NCBI GenBank assembly: GCA_035236585.1
Contig: CP141139.1
Location: 23,266,990-23,330,989, forward strand
Source: Warburgia ugandensis
Taxonomy: Eukaryota; Streptophyta; Magnoliopsida; Canellales; Canellaceae
Direction of reading: 5' to 3'
DNA: 64,000 bases
In this document: positions 11,651 to 23,300 of the stretch, piece by piece
Layout of the letters: every line of letters begins with the position of its first letter
Position numbering within the stretch: position 1 is the first letter of the stretch
The notes under the pieces: generated by a model
Seen by the model: only the letters and a program-made list of their open reading frames with translations
The model's database searches: none
What the model was told of the DNA's origin: nothing
Translations under genes and position numbers: made by a program

Positions 11651-13032
11651 TGACATCCCATGTTTTTACAACACTTTTTCACAAAATCTTTTGTAATTGA
11701 GGGGCCCCAAGTTTGAAAAGCTATTTAGAAACCAAACAATAAAAAACAAGTTCCATGAGAAGACCTTAAAAATCCCGAGTGTCATTTTTTCTTTTAAAAA
11801 ATACAAGGGTTTTCAGAGGAATGAACACCACATTCCTACCAAAAATTCGGTATAGTCTCCTCTATATTTTGGACCCTGTGCATTTAACGCATGCAATGTG
11901 ACAGCCTGATAAACACCGTACATGATAAATAAACAAAGAAGACTATATCTCCCTCCAAAATACACTCACATATATGTCTATTTACATTTAAATGAAAAGA
12001 AATATCTGTAATGCCAAAAGGATAGGAATAAAACCACATCCCCAAGAACACTCCAGTCACAGCCATATCACCATAACTCCAATTTACATATGCATGTGTA
12101 AATAAAATGAAGTCATATTAAGTCACATCACATTAGTTTATAATATTATAAACTACATTATAAACTTGCTTGTTATACCTATCATATTCTTCTCTTTAGA
12201 TCTCTATCACCATCTTCAACTCCTTTTTTCCTGTTATATTTCTTTAAACCTGAGACATTGTAAACAATTTACAATGTCTTAGCAAGCTTGTGCTTGTGTA
12301 GGTAGTTTCGTGATCGAAAATATGAGTTATGCGATTTTAAATCCAAAATGGAAACATACGATCACATGTTATGCAGTTTGATAGAATATGATGCAAAAAG
12401 AGTAAGAACATAAACTCTAAAATATCAATCATGATTTACAAATCAATACTATGGAAGACTAATTCAATTATCAGTTTCAGTAATAACCTTTACAAGGTAT
12501 TTTACAAAATATGAAAGATCACTGCAACTCACGATTTGCATCATCTCGTAAAGATACATAGCCAAACTGAATAGTGAACCATAGTGCAAAAATCAATAGA
12601 GACAAAGCATTTAAATCATAAAATACTTCAATATAATCAATGTGTCTCAATAAACACATACATATGAGTATATCCATCAAAACCTCCTCAGGGTCTCACG
12701 AGTGTAAAAACACTCAAAATCTGGTCACCTGCTATTGGTCATGAGTACTCATTATGGACTTAAAATACCAATGTGCTATCCACCTGTGCTGTTGCACTAT
12801 AAATACACATCTCAAAATAATGGATCATCTATGTTGTGGACAAGAACCAATGAAGTTCGTCGTTATCATGCTGATACTAAGCGAGATAGACTCCTAAGCA
12901 CAGTGCAAGCAATGGGTACACAATGCGTCACGCCATGATCTTGCCCATGATGTCATCGTAACCTAGATTCGAACCTCCTCAACCTGGTATCATACATACA
13001 TACATACATACATACATACATACATACATACA

Positions 13033-13065
<33 letters not shown>

Positions 13066-14115
13066 CAAATTTTGAAAGGGAGGTGATCAATCCACACCTA
13101 GCATAGCGTCCAATGGGCCACCATATACTTTCTATAAGATAATAATATTAGGCATCATCATATGCCGATATAACTGATAAAATCATAAAAATTCATGCAT
13201 TGTTGAAAACATGCAATTTAAATCTCATGATACGATATAGCCATGTAAAAACAACCTCACTAGGGGTTGAGTTTCAGAATTTCACACCCCTCGCTACATT
13301 TCATAAATAAATCACAAATTTCATACATTTGCAAATACATTTTCATATAACAAGTTTCCAATTGCAAAATGAATAGACATGGTATTTTAGAACTAATACT
13401 TTGTTAACTGCATAATTCAGAAATCTCGAAATCCCAATTGTAAACCCTTCAAACATGATAGAGTAAAAATCAATGGTTTTCATGTCTCACAAAAGTATAT
13501 TGATGTTAAAACTACCTACTTCCCTTGTTGTGCTCCTCGGTTTAGTTATATCCATTCTTATCAATTCATCGATCAACCTATAGATATTTCAAATTCCTTA
13601 TCAATATCAAGTTATATTAAAAAATTATGAAAGGAATCTATTCTAGCCTTAATTTGACAGTCCAGATAAACTATTAGTCATGGAACCATTAAGTTTTAGA
13701 TAATCCCTCACTCCTCACCATATGATCTCAGCTACTCAGGTTGTTAGTCCATTTTTCACATCATGGATTGTCTAAGGCCATTAGGATTCTAATATGTCAG
13801 TCATCAATGACTGATCATTGATCAAATGTGAAGAACAATGTTAGGTCACTCATTGATCTGTTATTCATTCTCTAGATTGGTGATCAGATGGCTAGAAATT
13901 GTTGGATCTCGATCTTAGCATGTTATATGACATTTTATCTAATGGATTAGCGAAACTTAACTTATCCTATGCCAATTTGGATTTAGAGATGCAATGGTGG
14001 CATCTAATCACAAATCAGTCATCGCTAGGTCCTTGTTCCTTTACTATCCAATCAAACGGTTCAGATTATTCACTCAATTTTCACTTATATCTTTCAATTT
14101 TTAGTGCAATTGTTT
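11651..14115 (-). mobile_element. LTR-like non-coding fossil, probably Tekay-type, right end unclear
   Basis: Starts TGTGACATCCCATG. Read on the - strand this is an LTR terminus of the common '...GGGATGTCACA' form. It shares layout and short blocks with the insertion at 42269-47658, for instance a 'TTTACAATGTCTTAGCAAGC' block at about 12270 that matches one near 42670. It holds no retrotransposon protein. The right boundary was not found; about 14115 is where the resemblance fades. A host-unrelated, decayed single LTR is the best reading. Confidence 0.45.
12991..13062. repeat. (CATA)n microsatellite
   Basis: About 70 bp of CATA tetranucleotide units inside the LTR-like region. Confidence 0.95.
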
Positions 14116-14229
14116 GATATGAAGATTTGCCCAAAGTATATATTTTTATTAAAAAAAACTAGATCCCTTATAGTTTATATCTCATCCTATCTAAGTAATT
14201 ATTTCTTAAAATTAACTTTGCTTTATTAG

Positions 14230-14236
<7 letters not shown>

Positions 14237-14317
<81 letters not shown>
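14237..14317. repeat. (CT)n microsatellite
   Basis: About 81 bp of perfect TC dinucleotide. Confidence 0.97.
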
Positions 14318-14319
<2 letters not shown>

Positions 14320-14428
14320 TTTGGCTCATAAAAACTAGCTACTGTGATTTTGTTTCTTTCACTTTCCTCTTTCTCCCTTGTTCTCTTCCCTAATTAGTTG
14401 TACAAAGCATGCGTGTCTTTTCTATGTA

Positions 14429-14825
14429 TTTGAAAATTCTTCTGTGAAAAAATTAATAAAATACATTTGGAATATAGATATAAAACTATCTATACAATGT
14501 AAATATATGAGTCGTAAATATAACACTTATATTTAAAGAAAAAACCCTAAAGAGAGATAAGAAAAAAGACAAAAAGAAAACATGAAGAAAAGAAGAATGT
14601 ATATAAATTTGTTTCTAAATAAATTTTTCTGGCATAAAAAGAAAAAGATCCAAATTTTTTGGGAAAAAGATAATCCCAATTTGAACTCACTTGAACTTTT
14701 TTACCCATAACATAGTTGAAAAATCTTCTTTGAAAAAACTAATGCTAAGCATTTGGAAGATAAATATGAAAATATCTATATAGTGTTTATATATGAGTTG
14801 TAAATATATCATATTTGTATATCTC
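14429..14825. repeat. Diverged direct repeat, spacing about 287 bp
   Basis: Two ~105-bp copies at about 14429-14540 and 14717-14825. Each starts 'TTGAAAAATCTTCT' or similar, and shares 'AAATATGAAAATATCTATA'-like and 'TATATGAGT.GTAAATATA' blocks. Origin unknown; AT-rich TE debris is likely. Confidence 0.65.
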
Positions 14826-15930
14826 TCTATCCATTCTCACACTCTACTTGGACTAGTTTCAACTAAAACAAGAATCACGAATTAACTTGTTTTGGAATAG
14901 TAAAATTTTTCATTATTATAAAAAAAACCTAATCCATAATTTTTATTCTCAAAACAAACATCTTAAGAGTTAGCTATTTATGTCACTTTAGAAAAACCAA
15001 ATATCACCCTCTCTCTTAGAAAATGAAAACTACTCTCTGTCTCTCTTACTCATGTTATTAATGATATTTAAAAAAAAATGAGAAATTATATGGTACGACT
15101 ATTTTCAACGTAGTTGCATCATATATGTCTTTAAAAGTGGCTAGTGGGCACCAAAGATTATCTAAGTCTTGATAAGTGTAGATGTCTAAAAGAGTCTACA
15201 ATGTAGTTTATTATTATTTTTTCCTTATATCCAAGCTGTTTATCTTGTTTGAGCTCATGTATGTACAAAATTACGTTCATAAAAAATTCTGGCCACTTGG
15301 TGTTTTTTGCTTGTAAATATAAATGATTTTGATTTAAATCACAAACGAACCACATGCTAGGACAATCAATCAAAGTGATTCTTGGTATTTTAGTTAATCT
15401 AAAAGATGTCGAACAAGTTGTATGGATTAGATCTTTTGAATATATTGCCTAGAATCAATAAAAGCTAAGGCTCTACTCATATACTCCTTTTAAGGATCTA
15501 CATTTATCAAGACTCTTTATCTAAAGGATATGGTTATATCTTTCATTTTCTGACCATTTCAAGCAAAAAAATGAATGGTGCAATATAGAAAAGCTCAAAA
15601 ATACTGTCGATTTTTTGGGGCTTCAAATGTTCAACAAATGAAGGATTTAGATATGTTTGTTAGATAAATTTTTTGGGAATGTACATCTGAGGGCGAATCA
15701 TATCAATGGTTTGGATGATGAACAAATCAAAATAATAGGGCCAGTAACCAGTTTTCAGGACGCCAATGATGAAACACACACTCTCTTACTTTCTCTTGGT
15801 GTGCATGTGGATTTGCATGTGCACGTGTGGATTATAGCTCAAAAGAACCTCCTTGGCTGCGCACCCTTATTTTGGTAAAGAAATAATTCTGCCCGAAGTC
15901 CCCGGCCCAAAGACCCAATCCCAAAAAGAA
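14826..15930. other. Upstream region of XYLT
   Basis: AT-rich, no gene. The last 150 bp before the start codon become pyrimidine-rich (CTCTCTTACTTTCTCTT near 15780) and then C-rich, like a plant TATA-less core promoter and 5' UTR. No clear TATA box at a sensible distance was seen. Promoter position is inferred, not shown. Confidence 0.4.
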
Positions 15931-16581
15931 ATGGCGAAACGTGGAGCGCTGCTGCTCAAATCCATCCTCCTCCTCCTCTTTGCCGTCAACTTCCTCTCTC
16001 TCTTCTTCTACCTAATCACTTCCCACTTCAACCCCCCCAAAACCCTACCGGCAAACCACCTTTCCCTTCCGGAAAACCAACTTACCTCAATTCCCTTCTC
16101 CATCCACGCCAAACCCTGGCCTGTCCTGCCCTCGTTCCTCCCCTGGCGTCAAAACCCCAACATCCCTCCAAGATGCTGCGAAGCTTACTTCGGAAATGGA
16201 TTCTCCCGCAGGATCGATCTTCTCCGTCCATCAGGAAGATCTGACATTTCTGGAAATGGATGGTTCAGATGCTTTTATAGTGAGACGTTGGAGAGTTCAA
16301 TTTGTGAAGGGGGAAGGATGAGGATGAATCCGCGGAAAATTCGGATGTCGAATGGAGGGGAGGAGTTGGAGTCGGTGATCGGTCGGTCGGAGGAGGAGGA
16401 ATTGCCGGTTTTTGAGGCGGGAGCATTTGAGATTGAGGTGGACGGTGGAGATCATAGGAAGCTTGTTGATCAGGAGTTTCTCGATCTGTATGTGCCTCGT
16501 GGTGCCGTGACGACGCATACTATGCGCAGTTTGATCGGTTCGATTCAGGGAGTGAGCAAGGAAGAATTTCATTGCTCTGAG
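15931..16581 (+). CDS. XYLT: XYLT exon 1
   Basis: Residues 1-217: cytosolic tip, signal anchor, stem and first part of the luminal domain. Ends ...FHCSE at GAG, followed by the donor GTAAGG. GC-richer than all flanking DNA, as usual for plant first exons. Confidence 0.93.
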
Positions 16582-17255
16582 GTAAGGGTTTGGATTGTTT
16601 GGTTGGTAATTAATGATCTGAGAATCGATTAATGCTTAATTACTGACGTATGCTCATTAATGATCTATGAATTGGTATAGTTTGAGTGCAGACCAGATTG
16701 TGCCACGGTTCTTTAAACTGTTCTTTCCAAAATTCTACACGATATTGATACGCTACAGTACTGTTAACAGTAGTTTGCTTTCAAGTTTTGTCACATCATT
16801 GTATTCTCAATGAGTTTTTGAATGAAATTCATGTAAAAGCAACTTAATTTCAATTAGGGGTCGGCCACATGAATCTTATTCCTCCATTCCACTCTATTAA
16901 ATACCATGGCTTCATTTAGTCCCTAAGTTTTTAAATCTTTCGTCACCATTTCTATCCACGTTCTTTTGGGCCTTCCCCTTGCCCTTTTAGAACCTTCAAC
17001 TTGTATTGTCTCACTCCTTCTAACTAGAGCCGTTGTTGGTCTCCTTTGAACATGTCCAAACCATCTAAGTCTATCCTTTTAAAAAGCTATCCTTTCTGCA
17101 TTATATAAGGAATAATGTGTGGCAAAAATGTGTTAAGCATCGGCCAGCAAAATGTGCAACAATAGCAAGAATGGAGGCCGTGATTGCGGGCATGCTTAGC
17201 TTACTGCTAATTGCGGGCATGATTAAGTTACTTAGTAAGGGTGTTGCAACCAGTA

Positions 17256-17331
<76 letters not shown>

Positions 17332-20300
17332 GTTGCAAAGGAGAAAAATTAGGGAGGCAAATGTAGTTTCTTGAATGCTCTCTTAATTCACCAGGAAGAT
17401 GAACCTCCGTGGAAATCTAATCTTGGTTATACCTATCAAACTTTATCCTTTCCAATTTAAATATCACCCATAAAGTTAGAAGGGGAAATTCTCTTGATAT
17501 ATTGTAAGTATAGATAAGTAGTTTCCTAATTAGATTTGTCTTCCTTTTTATTTAGGATATCTTTCCCTTTTTAACCAATATCTAGTTGCCATTTGACTGA
17601 GAAATTCAAGAGAAGATACAATTTGCCTTTGGGTAGGAGGTTAGATGCCAAAATACCAAACTAGGTATATGACTATGTAGATATATGAGCTTCAATATTT
17701 TGTTCTCCAAGCACACAAAGAAGGGAAACCCTGAAAGGGTATTGGAAAGTCTGGTAGCAACACTATGAAATGATGTGAAAATGGAATGCCAACCTTTGAG
17801 TTCTGAAGTTCCAAATTATGTTTCACATTTGGAAATATCCACAATATTCTAGGTTTTCTCAATGGGATGCGGTATTCTCTGGGGTCCGACTTTATGCATT
17901 TAAAGTAGAGATTATTTGTATCATCACACATGTACAAACAACTATGAATGTGGCAAGTACCTTTCTTTTTCCATCAAGACATCAGCATTTCTGTAAAGCC
18001 GACTTTTCTTTTGTCATTATGAACTTCAAGTGCTTCTTTGAAATACTTTGAAGTTTGTGTGGTTTTGGTTAAGATATAGAGAAGTGGTTAGGATATGTAT
18101 AAAGTATACATGTTAAATTGACAAATTGTCGTAGTTCTTTTCTAACAACTTATCTGGGATATTGGGCATATTTCTCTATTGTGCATTAAATTTTGTTTAA
18201 TTCGTTTTTAGCCTTCAATTGCAGTGGATAGAGGATGCAACACTTCTTGTGACACGTTTTGAGTATGCAAATGTTTTCCACACAGTAACAGATTGGTATA
18301 GTGCGTATGCATCTTCTAGAGTTTCTGGATTGCCTTATCGTCCTCATTTGATTTTTGTTGATGGCCACTGCAAGGTATGTTTGCTTAACTTTATGTAGCC
18401 ATTTCTTGGTAATTCCAATATTATATTATTATATAGCATTTCAATTAAAGAAGTCATTTTACTGTTATTCTATTACCTTTCACATTCCAAATGAATTTGA
18501 CTGTTCTAGGTATTAATTTTCTTCTTATTCTTCTTCTTTTTTTTTTTTTTTTCAACTCTATTCTAATTGAAGCTGATGCAAACTAACATACTTAATGTAC
18601 ACGTCATGTAATATCCTGCCATGTAATGGAAGGTATTTTACATTTTTCATGTTGATCATCTTGGCCCATCTCATTGCTGTTACTTGGCCTTATGCTCAAC
18701 TTGAATTGTTGAATATCATAGAACAAGAATAATTGTACTTGTTTGAACAAATTAAATCCAGCAGAAATTAATTGTTCAAGTGGAGTTAGTTCCATAGTAT
18801 GAGATTGAAAAAACTTCAATCATTTGACATTTCCTTTTGTCTGTGTTTCAGTACGGTATTACCTTTCCGCTGCGGCTTCTTATTTGAACAATGTAGAACT
18901 GTCCAACACACACAAAACTTATCTTTATATTCTTAAGTACGAGTTATGTAAAAGACACTAAAGTAGCCCATGTTCTCACAGAAAACCCAAAGAACTTGTC
19001 AGTTTTGTAAGCAGAAGCCCTGTCCAAATGAAACATTGGAATTCGTTGGTCATGGAATTGATGGAACTATGAGTTTTCCATGAAATTTTCTGCTAATATT
19101 ATTGAAATGACCACTTGTGACCAACACTCCTATGTCGTTCGAGGCGCGAGGTGCACCGAGGTGCAAAGGGGTGCATTTGGAGCCTGGGGCACCTAGGCGC
19201 GGGGCCTGAATCATGAGGTGCAAAATTATGTTTTTAATAATTAAAAATTAGCTAAAATGCTAAAAATCATTAATAAATTCCTAAAAAGTATTAAAACATA
19301 AATATAATTCTATTATGAAATATTATCTAAACATGTAATTTTTTATGAACAAAATAATATATAAGCATAATCAATCAAGTAAAATAACTTTTACTTGAAA
19401 AAAATAACACTAAAATACAGTAAAATGCAATAAAAGCATGAAAAATAGGAATATGTTTTAACTATTAAATATAAAAAAATAATTATTTTCCAATTTCTGT
19501 AACTGTTATTTTCTTAAAATTTGAAAAAATAACACTAAAAGACAATAAAAGCATGAAAAATACATCACACATGAAGACACAAGCATGGGAAAGCTATATA
19601 TGTAAATAGGAATATGTTTTAACTAATAAATATAAAAAAAACAATTTTTTTTTCAATTTCTGTAACTGTTATTTTTGGAAAAATTGAAAAAACTAACACT
19701 AAAATACATCATACATGAAGACACATGCATGGGAAAGCTATATATGTGGATAAGAATAGGTATTAACTAATAAATATAAAATTTTTTTCTTCTAATTTTT
19801 GTAACTTTTATTTTCGGAAAAATTGAAAAAAATAACACTAAAATTCAAAAAAAGCATGAAAATTTCATCATACATGAAGACACAAGCATGAGTAAGCTAT
19901 ATATGTGGATAAGAATAGGTATTAACTAATAAATATAAAAAAACAATTTTTTCTAATTTTTGTAACTTTTCTTTCCGGAAAAATTAAAAAAATAACACTA
20001 AAATACAAAAAAAAAAGATGAAAAAATTATCACACATGAAGACACAAGCATGGGAAAGCTATATATGTGGATAGAAATACATTTCAATGAAGAAATACGA
20101 AAAAACAAAGACTTTTTTATATTTTTGTAACTGATTTTTTCCAAAAAACAGTAAAAAACCTAAAAACAAACTCAAATCTAGAGCAAAGAAGTATAAAATT
20201 CAACTGGACTTTTTTTTTTATACATTTAGAATTAGAACCCATCAAGATCTATGGAAAATGGTTAACAAAAAACAAAAAATTTGAAAAAATGGTACTGTTT

Positions 20301-23300
20301 TTTACATTTTTTACAGAAACTGTAAACAAATGCTAAGATTTGTAAATCCATACCTTTTTGTGCTTAGATCTGTAAAAGATAGAAGAGGAATGGTCGTTTT
20401 CACCTTCGCAGTAGGTTGGAAGATTGAAATTAGGGTTGGAAGATGAAAAACGAAATTTTTTTTTGAGGTTTATAAGTTACCGGGTAAGTAGTCTGCACTT
20501 GGAGTTGGGGGCGCGCCTGAAAGGAGCTTCCAGGCTCACCCAGGCCTGCACCTCTTTTCCTCAACGCCTTGCACTCTCCCAGGTACATACCTATCGACTT
20601 GTGCCTAGGCATGCCTCTAACTACATAGCAACGCTCCATTGTTACTATTCCTAAATAAGCATTGATGATCCGTTATTCTTGGTCTAGGGCTGTACTTGGG
20701 AAGGTTTTATGTAAGCCTTGTATCTCCTTCTATGGTATGTGATGGAGTTGCTAATATTGGAAAAAGAAGATTTAGGTGCTTGGATTTAGCTATTTTGTGT
20801 TTTTGTTTAATTAACTAAACGATCATTTGAAGATTGTATCGAAAGCCTTTTAGGATTGCAATGATTTCCTTCTTGCTGTCTCTCCATGGGACAATAATTT
20901 CAGACCTGCCAAGGATAATTTTTTGTGCATGCCTTGGTTTGATTACCTTATTTACCACTTGGGTGTTGGTACTCCTCTCATTTGTTTTTGGTGTCCTTGC
21001 AATTAGGTAGTGCCATCTGCTCTGATGCTTGGCCGACCAAGTTGTTGAGAGAAGATTTTTGAGTTTTGCTAACGCTCAATATGCTCGGTTATGGATCATT
21101 ATTGATATTTAACTTGGACTTAAGTCCAAAATTGTTATCAATGATCATGACCCGGTGCTCTGTCAATATTTCATTTATGAAAACTTTAGAAATTCTTGCA
21201 CTTTTTATGGATTAAAAGATCAGTCGCCATTTAATTTCTGTAAAAATGGACTTTAGGATTTGGGTGGTTCTCATGTTCCTTCTCAATTCCTCTTGCCTCC
21301 AGTTGCTTGTGCTTTGGACGGTGGAGATCGTGGCCTGTAATTGCACAGTGATGATGGGTTTCAAGTTGTCAAAAAGAAAAGAACAAAAGTAAAAGTTTGT
21401 AATATAATTATGATTCTGTTTCTTAGTCATCAAGTAGTATTATCTGGGTGACAACTTCCCTGTTTTTTACTCTAATTCTGACCAAGAAGAGCATCATATT
21501 AATGAGGATATGATGTTGATGTATGACGGAACGTCATCAGTTTTGTCATGTGAGACTGTTAATGGGTAGATTGTTTAAAGATGGATGATTCTAGTAATTC
21601 CTCTCACTTTTGAAGCTTGGTTACTTGCATGGAATGTTTGCAGTTATTATTGTTGGCAAAAGTTGTGAGAAGCCCCAGATGACTGATAATGTGGGCATAG
21701 TTTCTAGCTTGTTTCCTCTGAGTCAAGTTCTTCTACAAATAATCTTATGGTTGTCAGTGAAGATTTGTCGAATCAAGCAGCTGAAGAATGTGATGGATAT
21801 CAACCTGCATCATAGGAAACAAATGAAGTTATTTAAGAATAAGATTTAAGTTAAATATTCTGATATTTCTTTGGTACTTGAGCTGAGGCAGTCTAGTGGT
21901 GTGTTGTGACTTAAGTAGGGGCAATTTTGTCTTTTTGTAGATTATAGTTGGATGACCCCTACTTAAGATCATTTTCTCTTTTGTAAGGAGTTTTTGGATG
22001 AATAATGAATGAAGACTTGGTGGATTCCTCATTCTAGCTTCCTTCTTGTGGGCGTGAAGCTGCGTTCGGTAGGAGGCTGAATTAGTATCTTTTCATCCTA
22101 TTCTTTAATTCAGTATTTTTTTACTTTATCTTTTAATGGAAGATTCCGGTTACTTGATCTGCGTCAGTAATAATCTATAATTGTTATCTTGTGTTAAATT
22201 TTTGAAACCCTAGATGCAAAGCTTAATCAAGACCTTTCCTCAATCAAAGGGACAATCCGGATTAAACCTTTGATCTTACCTTAATCGGAAGAGATCTAAG
22301 AAGATATGTAGATCCTATAATTCGTTGCAGGCCATTCATACTCATTAATGCTATTTTCTGCTTGTTAAAAATGCTAGTGGTAGTTTAATTTTGTGTTTTT
22401 CTTATTTAAATTAATTATGATTAGATCGCTGCATATAGATTAGGCCATTTTGCATGCTGTCCTACATCAACTTGCTAGTTACTGCCAATCTTCTCTAATT
22501 GTTCGAGTTATGGTGCTTTTCTTTCATCCTCCTTCGTCCAATTTTGTGAAAGGGAAGTGTATGTGTCAATTTAGTTCTATGAGAATCATCAACGGACATG
22601 TTGTTCACTTATCTTCTCTCACACCTTTTCCGCCACATCCAGTTGATTTTACATAACTGGAGAGCACTATTTTTAAAACAATTCCACTTAGGATCCCATC
22701 TCCTAGGGTGCTGTTTAACTTTTTTGAGCCAGCTCCACAACATACTTTTAATGATCATGGTGGCTGATCTTCTAGTGGGTTAAAATTGATCGAATCTAAG
22801 GGAGATTGTGATACGCTTAAATCCCTGGTGGAGAAACAGTCCAATGATATTGAACGAGGTGATCTAATTACATTTCATAGAAGGAAACATGAGGAGTCAA
22901 CTCAAGTTGGTGATGAGAAGTTTCTTAATTCTTCAAAAGAGCTCACTGGCATTGCAATGCATATTAAAGCTAAGGTATGGTTTGACTGCTCTCCTCAATT
23001 TTATCATGAAGCTTCTTGCATGGAATGCCAGAGGAGCACATTGTCCCATTTTTTGGAGAACAGCTGCTAATTTTTCAAGAATTTTACACTGGATATCATT
23101 TTTCCTTTTAAAATAAAAATTGCCAATGAGAGAGATCCTTTTCTTTCTAAGGTCCATAAGGAGCTCCATCCTAATAGGATTATTGTTCCCTCTGCTGTTC
23201 TTTTGCTTTCTTAGGATGAATCAATTATTAGCATTGTGGAACACTCAAGAGACCAGCATTTTGTTGCTATTAAGTTGTCTGAATGTTGAGCTCAAAAAGT

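Noticed and set aside
15170-15190. Candidate far CACTA terminus (AAGTGTAG)
   Set aside because: It lacks the CCGTAGTAGTG form and nearby subterminal motifs.
15853-15930. Possible N-terminal extension of XYLT
   Set aside because: The in-frame extension lacks an ATG and does not resemble the family; homologues start at the MAKRG-equivalent methionine.
16297-16572. 91-residue frame antisense to XYLT exon 1
   Set aside because: It is a shadow of the real exon, which has strong homology and splice borders on the + strand.
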